Origin: Fragilariopsis cylindrus CCMP1102
Taxonomy: Eukaryota > Bacillariophyta > Bacillariophyceae > Bacillariales > Bacillariaceae
DNA: 34,942 bases
Direction of reading: 5' to 3'
NCBI GenBank assembly: GCA_900095095.1
Contig: FMBT01000115.1
Coordinates: 1 to 34,942, forward strand
Positions 1 through 9,471 of the stretch are shown one piece after another. How positions within the stretch are numbered: position 1 is the first letter of the stretch; each line of letters opens with the position of its first letter. The notes under the pieces were generated by a model, which worked only from the letters and a program-made list of their open reading frames with translations, ran no database searches and was not told the DNA's origin. A program made the translations under genes and the position numbers.

Positions 1-975
1 GGCTTTTTTTAATTCACCCTTACTCTCCAATTCTTCCTGAACACTACCATATGCTAAACTAAAGACTTGAAATCCACCTGAATCTGTTATGAATGGTCGA
101 TCTTTGCGATTGGTCCATTGATGGATACCACCAGCCTCGGCAATTATATCAGCTCCAGGATGTAACATTAAATGGTATGTATTTGAAAAGATCAATTGCT
201 GTCCAGCTTTATCAGCATCTCTAAAATCTACACCTTTTAAAGCAGCGTTGGTTGCAACGGCTACATACCCAGGAGTATCTATTATCCCGTGAGGTGTATG
301 GATCCGTCCGACTCGAGCTTGACTCTTACTAGATTCATGTATTAATTCAAAACGAAAAAAGTCACGGGGTTCGTATGCCCAGTCAGGAAAGTCATCTGGA
401 CCTAATAGTGGGTGTTCTTGTGATGATGATGTCGATGACGACGACATTGATGATAATATTGATGATGATGATGATTGTTTCTTATTGCCATCGTTAAAAG
501 TAGGATCCAGTTGTGTCTTTAAAGTCAAGAGCTCTTCAACGACCGGTGCTATTATTGTAGCCTTATCAGCCCCCTCCTCTTTCAAAGCACGGATTTTATC
601 ACCCGTTTCTTTAATTTTTGACTCCAAAACCTTCCTTTGTTCCTCTGAAAGTTCCGTTGCTGATGATCCTGTTGATGATGATGTTGATAATAATGATGAT
701 GATTGTTTTGATAATTTGTGATTGGTATTCCTTCTTAAAGTCTTCTGCGTGTTGCTTTTAGTCGTAATGAATTGAGCCAACCTCGTCGAATGATGATGAT
801 GACGATGATGACAATTTTGCTGTTGGATCTTCATTGGAAGTGAGAGGAAGGCATTTACAGCGCTCGTCCTACCTTTGGATTGATAACCATTCTTCCACAC
901 CAAAGACAACATAATCAGCACAACTACTACTTTCGCTTGTTGATTAAAAGATATGTAATATGGTAAGCACAACAT
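1..975 (-). CDS. tgt: tRNA-guanine (queuine) transglycosylase with WHEP-like N-terminal domain, partial
   Basis: This enzyme exchanges guanine 34 of GUN-anticodon tRNAs for queuine or a precursor. The catalytic domain begins near 400 and runs off the window at position 1. It contains the signature TDSGGFQVFSL (87-55), whose Asp is the conserved general base, and the ending VFSL is closer to bacterial Tgt than to animal QTRT1 as I remember them. The later nucleophile Asp and zinc site lie outside the window. From 642 to 490 an amphipathic segment with ALKEEGADK and VVEELLTLK matches a WHEP-TRS helix pair, normally found in aminoacyl-tRNA synthetases. The start at 975 is the first ATG after an in-frame stop. 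It gives a hydrophobic stretch (AKVVVVLIMLSLVW) followed by VNAFLS, resembling a diatom plastid presequence with Phe at the cleavage site. An ATG at 912 is the alternative. Ser/His-rich linkers separate the parts. Transglycosylase identity is secure; WHEP and plastid targeting are inferred. Confidence 0.9.
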   Translation of the reverse strand, partial: MLCLPYYISFNQQAKVVVVLIMLSLVWKNGYQSKGRTSAVNAFLSLPMKIQQQNCHHRHHHHSTRLAQFITTKSNTQKTLRRNTNHKLSKQSSSLLSTSSSTGSSATELSEEQRKVLESKIKETGDKIRALKEEGADKATIIAPVVEELLTLKTQLDPTFNDGNKKQSSSSSILSSMSSSSTSSSQEHPLLGPDDFPDWAYEPRDFFRFELIHESSKSQARVGRIHTPHGIIDTPGYVAVATNAALKGVDFRDADKAGQQLIFSNTYHLMLHPGADIIAEAGGIHQWTNRKDRPFITDSGGFQVFSLAYGSVQEELESKGELKKA

Positions 976-1460
976 CTGATCAAAAAGTACACTGTACTAG
1001 AACTCTTTTTTGATATTGCAACCAATTTTTATCTAATTTGATGACGAAGACTTCGAAAGTTTCATACCGTCTGTGAGTATTATTGTTGATGTTGATGTCA
1101 AGGGGATTAATAGAGATACGGTACTAGTAGTAATGAGATAATGCTGCAGCCCATCATTTTATCTTTTTTCATGATTGGTCCTCCATCGGCATGTTCAATG
1201 TGTGAGTGAGAGGCAGTCGAGTCGAGTGAGTCGATTGATTCAGTCATGTTTTTAATTTTATTGGAAATTTGAGGGATAGTCGTATTTTTTGTATTTTTAT
1301 ATCATTTTTTAGTAACGTTAGATCCAATGATCCAATCACAATACTCTGACTGCAACACTTTTGCTTTTTTGCTTTTGTTGTAACATCATCAACAGTCTTG
1401 AAATCACAAATACGAGGTATCACAAAGCAAATACATTTTGACATCAAAAAGCAAAAAAGG
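976..1460. other. Intergenic region between divergent tgt and FKBP genes
   Basis: These 485 bases separate two genes transcribed away from each other, so both promoters probably lie here. I see AT-rich sequence and a short GAGTGAG-type repeat near 1203-1232, but no RNA gene and no open frame that reads as a protein. Confidence 0.5.
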
Positions 1461-2754
1461 ATGAAAGTGATTCGATTGCATAGGCCCATGCTTAGTTTTT
1501 GGTCTTTATGGGTAATGACGAGTAGTAAATTGTTATTGGTAAGGGCATTGATAGTCTTTCGATCGTCGTCGTCGTTTCCGCCTTCAACAACAACGACGAC
1601 ATCAATAAGACGGTCCCATGATGTATCTACAAATACTAATAGTTGCTTATTCAATCAAAACAACGAAGATGATGGTGATTATGATACCAGCTTGTTTCCA
1701 CGAAGTAGTATGAACAGAAGGAAAATATTTACTATGTTGACAGGATACACATCTGCTCTAATTGTCACTGCTGCAAATACTAATCCTGCAAAAGCGATTG
1801 TCACCGACGAGACTGACAATTTCGCCGACAATTACTGGGATAGTAGTAGTAGTAGTAGTAGTAGTAGTAATAAGAGTAACAAAGATTCACCCATTTCTTT
1901 ACCATCACCGTCTGACGAAGTTGTGGTAACTGTAAAATCGAAAGATTTACAAACGAAAGGTGGCATTGGCTTAGAACTAGGAGAGATTGAGTTTCGAACT
2001 AATCGTAGAGTATTTGTAAAGAGTGTCAATGAAGGATCTGTTGCTGATCAATTGGGAATACAAAAAGATTGGGTAATCGTGTCAATTAATGGAGACACTG
2101 CTGAACGAACTAATGTTGAGGGTGTAGCTACAATGATTTATCGTGCATCTCATAAAGCATCGTCATCATCATCAGAGTCTGATGATGTAATTGTATTGCG
2201 ATTCAGAGATCCGGTGATTTTTCGTGACCAACTAAGAGACTTATCTTCTTCTTCTCCGGATTCTGTCGTTACAACACAAGTGGCTCCCGCGGGAGATACC
2301 ACACAACGTCAATTGGATGGATCAGTGAAACCTGGTAGAAATGTCACAGAACAAGACGATCAACGAATATCCGTCTCACAATTAATCCCCCCAAAGATGT
2401 GCAAACGTGGTTCGACGTTGGATGACCTAATGGAAATCAGTTACATTGGACGGGTCGTTGAAACAGGGAACATATTTGATGGATCTGCTATCATGGTCGA
2501 TGGTGAAGGTATACCTGGTAGAGGGAACGATGTATCATTTCTTTCGTTTTGGGGAAGCAACCTTTTGGTCAATTTCCACCCGGCTGGGATGTTGGCTTAA
2601 CCGGCATGTGTGTGGGAGAACGACGTAGGATACTTGTTCCACCAGTATTGGCATATGGTGAAAAAGGCCTACCTAGCGAGGAATTCCAAGCCAAGCTACC
2701 TTGCAATATGATGTGACTCTAGTGTCCTTAAACGGACTTGCTACGCCGCGATAG
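1461..2754 (+). pseudogene. Thylakoid-lumen PDZ-like/FKBP-type peptidyl-prolyl isomerase with two frameshifts
   Basis: FKBPs catalyse cis-trans isomerisation of prolyl bonds. The start is the first ATG, giving a hydrophobic leader. Residues 86-112 carry a twin arginine, a hydrophobic core and an AKA cleavage site (NRRKIF ... NPAKA), the classic Tat signal for the thylakoid lumen. A PDZ-like domain follows at about 1920-2215 (GGIGLELG, GSVADQLGI, VIVSINGD). The FKBP domain runs from about 2416. Its frame breaks near 2538-2541, where one extra T in the T run restores VSF into [14 protein letters not shown] and [13 protein letters not shown]. It breaks again near 2675-2679, where one added base restores [19 protein letters not shown] up to the stop at 2752-2754. 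Without correction translation stops at 2600, inside the isomerase fold. Both breaks look like single-base losses, so assembly error is as likely as a true pseudogene. The family call is firm. Confidence 0.8.
1839..1868 (+). repeat. (AGT)n trinucleotide repeat encoding poly-Ser
   Basis: About ten AGT codons in the linker between the lumen-targeting peptide and the PDZ-like domain of the FKBP gene. It is an in-frame microsatellite and probably length-variable. Confidence 0.85.
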
Positions 2755-3359
2755 TAATATTATTTTATATCATATATGTGTATATATTTCTTTCGTATTC
2801 AATCGGACACTCTCTGTCGGTTAAAATCAAAGCCTAGTATAGCTTTCGGGAGCCACATATGCACTAGTAGGTTCAACCAAGCTGGGTCTAGTAAACAGAA
2901 AATGTAGATTCAGTAATAGAGTCGTAATAGGATTCATCAATATAGGGTAGTGCATGTAATAATGGATAATGGTTATTGCTTATAAAAGTGAGCATCATCA
3001 GGGTCATGCAAAACTAGTCATAAGGGCAATTTAGTCCTAATCTATCTATGCCTCATTTATAAAAAAAATATTTGTAATTGGATGCATTTACGGTCCGATA
3101 AATTATTATTAATGTTTAAAAAAAAAAAAAAAAAATGTATACATAATAATCGCAAAGAAATACTTTAACTTATGTACTTCAAGTCAGGGTCATAAAATTT
3201 ATAACCCTGTTTCAAGCAAGATATGAAAATAAATGCGAAGAAATGCAAAAACATATCATCAAATTTCATACGAATAGAAGTACCAATACAATCATCGTAA
3301 CATAGAAAGTACAATCACAATTAGATCGTCTAGCACAACGCTAACGTCAAGTCTGAGCT
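2755..3359. other. Intergenic region with poly-A run
   Basis: AT-rich sequence between two same-strand genes. An uninterrupted A run lies at about 3119-3135. I see no RNA gene, mobile element or credible reading frame. The last 100 bases are presumably the promoter and leader of the ArfGAP-DENN gene. Confidence 0.5.
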
Positions 3360-6300
3360 ATGGCTCGAGTGAAAGGTGACGCGTCGAGGAGTGTCGACAC
3401 CGATCGACAACGGAAACTTCCAAAAAAAGAACAAAACGACGATGCTGGAACAAAATCAGGATCGAAATCAAATAGCAACACCAAGCAAGAACGAAACAAT
3501 ACCAAGATGCATGAAGATATCAGCAACACCAGTGATCGTTCTGTCGCTAAGATATTGACCTTGCTGCGATCTCAACCTTCTAATAGATCGTGTTGTGACT
3601 GTCGATGTGCTTTGATAGATCCATCAAATGTTTTTGTCTCAGTTTGTTGTCCCGAAAATTCGATTGGGAGAGGTATCTGCCAAAATAAGAGTCGAAAGAT
3701 AGATAATGAGGACGATACGATTGAAATTTCTCTACAAGATTTTCATTTAACGCACCGTGCTTTTGCACCCCCAAATAAAGTTGCTGTTGAAAAAAACGGC
3801 GACGATAATAGTAATAGTCAAAATCTATACAAGTATAAAGACGACCCAGCAATTTCAGCTAATGGACGCTTTGGTGGGCATGGCGTATTTATATGTTCGA
3901 GATGCGCTGACGCTCATCGGCAGCTTGGTTATACAATACAAGTGAAACGAGTCGTGGATTCCTCTCTTTGGACGATGGACGAAGTGCAATCCATTGCTGG
4001 GAATGAACAGTGTTGGAACATTTATGAAGGCTTCGTGCCAGATTCGTGGAAACAACGGAGACCGATATTTTCCAGTCCTATATCAACCCGTATCTTGTTT
4101 TGTCGTGCAAAATACGAGGCCTTAGCCTTTTCTCTGCCACAAGTTGGGCCGTTGGCAGAAATAAGCTGGCGAGTTGTCCTACGGAACCATCAAAAGAAGA
4201 ACAAAAATCTTCTCGGAAAACAGTCGTACAAAATATCTGCCAGTTTGAAAAATATCTATTCTCTTTCGATAATGGCCCAATCGAATGTGCCAAACAAAAA
4301 TACTGCAGAAGGAAAAGGGAAGAAATCTAGTCGCATACCCATCGACTTATCGATTATTTTTGTGTTATCTCATCATCGTCGCAACTTCTTCCAAGCAACC
4401 CTATCAGAAGCAAAAAACAAAAGACGGTCGATTATTCCAATTTAACTTCTCCAGAGGAACTGAAATTTTGGCCTCATGTTACTGACTGTTTTCCCCGAAA
4501 AAACACACACGGGGAAATGGGATATCAAGATCATATTTCCAGTTTTGTTATGCCCGATGGATGTCATCCAACGTTACAACCTAAACCACCATGCTTTTTT
4601 ACCTTTGTACTGACCATGCCGGACGGCTCATACTTGTACGGTGGATCTCTACAAATTTACGACGAACATGTCGACGCAGGAGAAATCAAGAGCAGTATGA
4701 GAGATTCGGGATACAAAAATGGATTTCCTAAGTTTCTTCAACAGAATGACATCAAAAATAATGATACATCTACTACAGACTCATCGGATGTGTTCTTCTT
4801 TCCCAAATGCTTAGTTATCTTGTCGCGTTATGCGTTCTTTGATATCTTTCGGAGCGTCCTTTTGGATATATACCAAATCTCGTTGATAGGCGCGCCTCTT
4901 CCCATCGAACGGTACATTGCCAATATTGTTTGTGAAATTCCACTGCCACCACAGGGTCAAGTTAAGGTTGAATTTGGATTCTCAAGTGACAAAAAGTTTC
5001 GGATTGAACGTCCGCCCATAAATGAATTGCCCATGGCCAACTTTTCCTACCGCCCATTATTTGCCTCGTTGAGTGTTAGCAATGTGATGGTAGTTCTGGG
5101 GTATCTATTGCAAGAATGCAAGGTAGTGATACTATCACAACATTACAGCATATTGACACCAGTAGCAGAAGCGCTTTTAAGTGCTATTTTTCCCTTTCGG
5201 TGGGCCGGTCTTTACCTTGTAAGTTTTCACATACTTCGTTTTATTTGCTTTCGGTTTTGAAGTCGTTTCTATACTCGTTGTGCATTAGTCGTTTTCCAGC
5301 CCGTACTTACTTACGAATTGTTTGCATTACCTTCATTATTGTTGGATATAGCCCGTGGCTCCTCTGAAAATGATAGAAATCTTGGATGCCCCAGTGCCGT
5401 ATCTCATAGGGTGAGTTAATTTTTGCATTTATTTTCCCTTTCCTTTTGGTTCCTTCTGGTCTTTCTTTCTAACGAATCGCGATTCTGTGATAGGCTGAAC
5501 ACGGAATACTTCAAGATGGTGGATGTTCGCCACAGACCACCAGATGCAATACTTGTAGATTTGGATCGAGATGTCATTTATATAGGAGATATTCCGCTTC
5601 CAGAAATTCCAGTACGTGACGCTCAAAAACTTAGTACGGCGTTAGAAGAAGCTGCTGGGTCAGTATATGTCGTTCCAAACAGTGGTATAAAAGGCTGTAT
5701 TATGGGCGGTTCGAAAGAATTAGTTTTAGTTCCTAACGAAGACCGTCCACGATACGCATATATGACAACTGCGACTGGCCTACCAGTAGAGATGCACTCT
5801 ATGGGTCGATCGGAAGTATTTTCAATAACTGATTTGGCTTATGGCAGATTTGATGACGAAACTGATAGAATCAACGGGTTTGGAAGTGTAGACGGTCAAT
5901 TTACTTCTACGGAAGAGACCGAAGTAACAAATGAAAAGAAAAAAGGGATCGCTTTTAACGCGAGTCCGATGAAAAGGCCTAGGTTTATGCGAAATAAAAA
6001 GGTCGATATCTTGTCCAATAATCACTTAGCAATGAGTCAAAGCCATCTTCTCGACATAATGGCTGAGCCAGAGGGATTTTCTGTAAGTAATATTCGGAAC
6101 ACATTCTTCGATTTACAGTTGCTACATTTGCAGAATATCAAGATTCCTTGTTATCGGGTTCGAAACGCGATTTGTTCGACAGGGAAAAATTCATTGATAA
6201 GGGTGGTTCTCAAGGGGGAGGATCCAAGTTATTTCTGGAGAATATATTGAATACACAGCTCTTCCAGCGTTTCCTAGAAGAACGAATAGAAAATCCTAAT

Positions 6301-8442
6301 TTACCAGAAATTCGCTTTTTCGACGAATCCATTGTTGCAAAAAGGAATCGATCAAAGAAGGCAATCGCGAACGGTGGAAAGAAGTCGACGCCATTTTTAA
6401 ACGACAAAACTACATGGAAGGTAACAAAACAATTCGCACCTCCTCCACCGAACAATTTTGGGCTACCTGACACAGAAGATTCTCGCGCTTATAGATACGG
6501 ATCATTTCCAGCATTGAATGCTGCGCTATTTGGTCGAATTCGCCCCCCTGTAACGTGGCCTCAGCACACTAATCTTGACTCGGTTCGATCGAAGTACACA
6601 AGATCTGACTCGGAAATGAAGAAAACTCAAAATCGTATCTTCAAAAAAGTTCTTGCAGCACCAAATGTAATAGCGGCAGCAGCAAAGCATACAGCCAGAA
6701 ACTTGGAGTCAACACTCTCTGCCCTATCTATTATTCCTATTGCGAAACCCCAAGATGTTGTTTCCAACAAGACTGAAGGAGGAGGAGGAGGACGAGAAGG
6801 AGAAGGAGAGGGAGAACTTCCCTCCCCTCAACGAAATGTCAGCACGCTTACAGCTGCAGATACAATTATGATGGATACTAGAAGAAAGCAGACTATCCTA
6901 TTGGATATAATAATACAAATACAAGCAATCTGCCGTGGCTTTTTAGCTCGGCTTCATTGCAACGCTATCAAAGGTGAAGTTCTAAATACCAAAGAGAAGC
7001 AGGTGCAGCATGAGTTGGAATCAGCGAAAGCGAAACGCAAAAATAGACGCACCAAAGAGAAGCAGGTGCAGCATGAGTTGGAATCAGCGAAAGCGAAACG
7101 CAAAAATAAACGCCTTTGTAAAGCTGCAATAGGGATACAAAGTTTTGTTCGCATGTATAATGCCCAGAAATTGGCCAACCAACTCCAAAAAAGACGCCTT
7201 TGTAAAGCTGCTGCAATAGTAATACAAAGTTTTGTTCGCATGTATACTGCCCAGAAATTGGCCGACAAACTGCTTAAAGCAATTGTCGAAATTCAAAAAA
7301 GCCAACGAGCCTCAGTTGCTCAAAAGAAATGGAGAATAATGAAGCATAGTGCCATTGTGATTGCAAAGAACATAAGGGCTCGACGGGCTCAAATCATTTT
7401 TCATGAGTTGAAACGAATCGTTACAAGTATCCAGGCTAGAGTGAGAGGAATGCAGATTCGGGTTGGAATTAAAGATTTTGTGGAGAAGAAAATTTTGTTA
7501 TATAATAGCCAAATATTTTTGCTGTGGAAACATTTACACGTTTCTCTTACTTTCAGAACCAAGCTATGGCCTGATATTTCGGGGAGTCATAGCTTTATAT
7601 GTCTTCGTCTAGCAGAATCAGAACTAATACGACTATGGGAAATTGCTGATTTCCCTGATCGATTAACGGATGCCAAAGGCGCAGACGAAATAACACGGCT
7701 TGGTGATGTTTTTGGCATCGGTAACGAAGTCTATTGCAGAAGCATAAAATGCATAGATTGGATTAATAATTGTGGATCAGCGTTGACTGAATATTCTACT
7801 ATCGAAAACGCTTTTCGAATAGAGGAAGCGGAACGTCTACAGATATATGAAAGGTTGAGCTCCAGTGTCAGTGTATCCAAGAAGGGTGTACCCGAGAAGG
7901 ATATCTTAACGATGTATCATAATTTTGATATTCTTCAGTCGACCCCGATGAAAAAAGTTTCCCTCTCCAAACGAATCTGGACGAATCTTGATGAGTCCGA
8001 CCGCTCGGCATCTTCTATGATTTATCTTTTCCCGGAATTAAACAATTCACTTGGTATTAGCTTTCAAAAGCCTTCTTCCAAGGGCCAACGTCGATTTCCG
8101 AAGACTCGCAAACCGCCACTTCCTTCAATAGACCATGTACTCTGGGACCGCGCTTCAATAGAAGGCAACACAAAGAGACACGTTCAAGAAGTTGCCATGA
8201 TCTTCATTACAAGAGTCCCCTCACTAACGATTAAACTGGATTCCATCTGTCAGAGAAGATCAAATTCAAGATATATTTCATTCCTGGAAGCTGCAAGGAA
8301 AGTGTACGGCTTCCAAAACCTTGAACAAGCCCAATGTTCTATCATTATGCAATATCTCAACAAAAGCTGTTCTGCAAAACTGAATCCAAAAAAGGAGAAC
8401 GAGAACCAACGTATTATCTTATGTGAAGAGAAAAAGTGTTAG
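3360..8442 (+). CDS. ArfGAP-DENN-IQ multidomain protein
   Basis: ArfGAP domains switch off Arf GTPases, DENN domains are Rab exchange factors, and IQ motifs bind calmodulin. The ArfGAP zinc finger has C78/C81 (NRSCCDC) and C179/C182 (VFICSRC), the arginine finger in HRQLG and an ending RAKYEALAF. The DENN module follows: uDENN from RLIDYF (about 4343), cDENN through APVPYLIG and ILVDLDRD (about 5040-5620), dDENN with FDREKFI and TQLFQRFLEER (about 6190-6290). Six IQ motifs lie at about 6905-7470, then about 320 residues I do not recognise. Introns are 5219-5351, 5411-5493 and about 6083-6133. One base must be added at 4338-4340 (CCC run) and one at the 6082/6083 donor to keep frame. Between the stop at 4328-4330 and the ATG at 4517 the uDENN start has no initiator of its own, which argues for one fused gene. 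A weak intron ending at 4330 is the alternative link. Confidence 0.82.
6988..7113 (+). repeat. Tandem 63-bp direct repeat in the IQ region
   Basis: Two adjacent 63-base copies (6988-7050 and 7051-7113) are identical except for one base near the end (AGACGC versus AAACGC). Each encodes 21 residues beginning TKEKQVQHELESAKAKRK, a charged helical segment that lengthens the lever between the first and second IQ motifs. The near identity indicates recent duplication. Confidence 0.95.
7114..7281 (+). repeat. Duplicated IQ-motif unit (about 84 bp, two copies)
   Basis: 7114-7197 and 7198-7281 are similar in-frame units, each opening CTTTGTAAAGCTGC and encoding IQSFVRMY followed by AQKLA. Each is one complete IQ motif. 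Differences are few, apart from a one-codon indel and a more divergent 3' end, so this calmodulin-binding segment expanded recently. Confidence 0.9.
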
Positions 8443-8861
8443 TTCAAAAAACTAATGAATTATATCATGTTTTTTCTAGTACTATTGTTCAAACATTTTA
8501 TACCGAATAAAGTCAAAATTATGAATTTTCCCTCATTTTTAGCCTCGCAAACAGTTTTTCTGTTTATAGATCTTGCTATCGAAAGGAATAGCATAGCAAA
8601 CTTCACTCTCATTATGTCTGATAATAGAAGATTCCATCCTCATGTGCTGGACGCATTTAAATTCTTCTCAGTAGCTGCTTCCATAGAATCATTGTGTTAT
8701 TATTAATCTGATATATATCACTCCTTGACCAACATGACTACTATATAAAGACAAAGGTACAATTAATTGCATATAAACACTATATTATTATATAATTTGT
8801 TTGTTTTGTGTGAGTAACTTACCGTATTGAAGTGGGCATTATGAAAGATTATCTTTCTACT

Positions 8862-9085
8862 GTACTTCCTCCGTGCACCGCTTGATTCGTACGCGCTATC
8901 GCCAGGAATTATTTAAGGATAAAAGCACCTTGAAACCTTAAAATCTACCCACAAAATGCGAAATGTACGAAAGAAATAAAAATAAGCGAAGATTTTACGA
9001 AGATTTTAAGGGTTCAACGCCCTTCTATGGTGTAATAATTCGACATGATAGCGCGTACGAATCAAACGGTGCACGGAGGAAGTAC
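8862..9085. mobile_element. MITE-like imperfect palindrome (224 bp)
   Basis: The outer arms (GTACTTCCTCCGTGCACCG... at 8862-8900 and its complement at 9047-9085) match over about 38 of 39 bases. The match continues inward more weakly, for example TTGAAACCTTAAAATCT at about 8931-8947 against the complement of AGATTTTAAGGGTTCAA at 9000-9016, so the whole unit can fold into one long hairpin. This fits a miniature inverted-repeat element or a hairpin RNA source. I could not find a clear target-site duplication and there is no transposase, so the mobile-element label is an inference. Confidence 0.55.
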
Positions 9086-9136
9086 GCTAAAATTGATACC
9101 GCGTGGCAAATACTAGTCGTATTCATTCGCGTCACA

Positions 9137-9402
9137 CGCACTTGCGTCCACACGATTGGGCGACATCAGAGAAAAAAAAAACTTGGAAAATCTCCTGCTG
9201 CCGCTTTATTTAGAATATATTATTTAATTTCAAAGACAACAAAACACCCTCAGAATAACAACTGTTTATGTTTACGAAACAAACAGCAGCGAACGTGAAC
9301 GCACTTGCTTTAATCTTCCAATTATTTATCGACGCAGACACCACACGATTGGCGACAGAGAAAAAGAAAGGCTTCGAAAAAACAACAAAACAAACAGCAG
9401 CT
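9137..9402. repeat. Degenerate direct duplication upstream of the membrane-protein gene
   Basis: The blocks CGCACTTGC, CCACACGATTGG..CGACA..GAGAAAAA, ACAACAAAAC and AAACAAACAGCAGC occur in the same order at 9137-9291 and again at 9299-9402. This indicates an old tandem duplication with internal indels, within or next to the promoter and leader of the gene starting at 9472. Confidence 0.55.
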
Positions 9403-9471
9403 GCATATCGATAGAGCAATAGAATAACAGCCATTGGATTACGGTCGAATCGAATCTAAAGACTTCAAACG

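Larger units (their letters stand above)
8443..9471. other. Intergenic region with MITE-like palindrome and a degenerate direct repeat
   Basis: This kilobase holds no convincing gene. It contains the imperfect palindrome at 8862-9085 and, beyond it, a degenerate duplication of about 9137-9291 in 9299-9402, described separately. The short open frames within it overlap these repeats and show no protein-like composition. Confidence 0.6.

Noticed and set aside
485-721. Plus-strand open frame of 78 codons
   Set aside because: It is the complement of the WHEP and linker part of the tgt gene; the minus strand shows clear family motifs.
2868-2890. tRNA-like T-arm string AGGTTCAACC
   Set aside because: No matching acceptor stem, D-arm or anticodon arm could be paired around it.
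4142-4330. Intron linking ArfGAP to DENN, donor CAA|GTTGGG and acceptor ATCTAG
   Set aside because: Phase-compatible but the donor is weak next to the GTAAGT/GTGAGT donors of the other introns, while one extra C at 4338-4340 keeps a continuous coding linker; transcripts could reverse this.
6083-6201. Longer intron ending at TTGATAAG to fix the frame of the DENN gene
   Set aside because: It would remove FDREKFI, which belongs to dDENN, and uses a poor acceptor compared with TTTGCAG at 6133.
8455-8706. Plus-strand open frame just after the ArfGAP-DENN-IQ stop
   Set aside because: Hydrophobic, AT-driven composition, no family likeness and no splice signal joining it to the preceding gene; probably 3' untranslated region.
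8963-9298. Open frame of 111 codons
   Set aside because: It begins inside the palindrome and runs through the degenerate repeat; no protein-like pattern.
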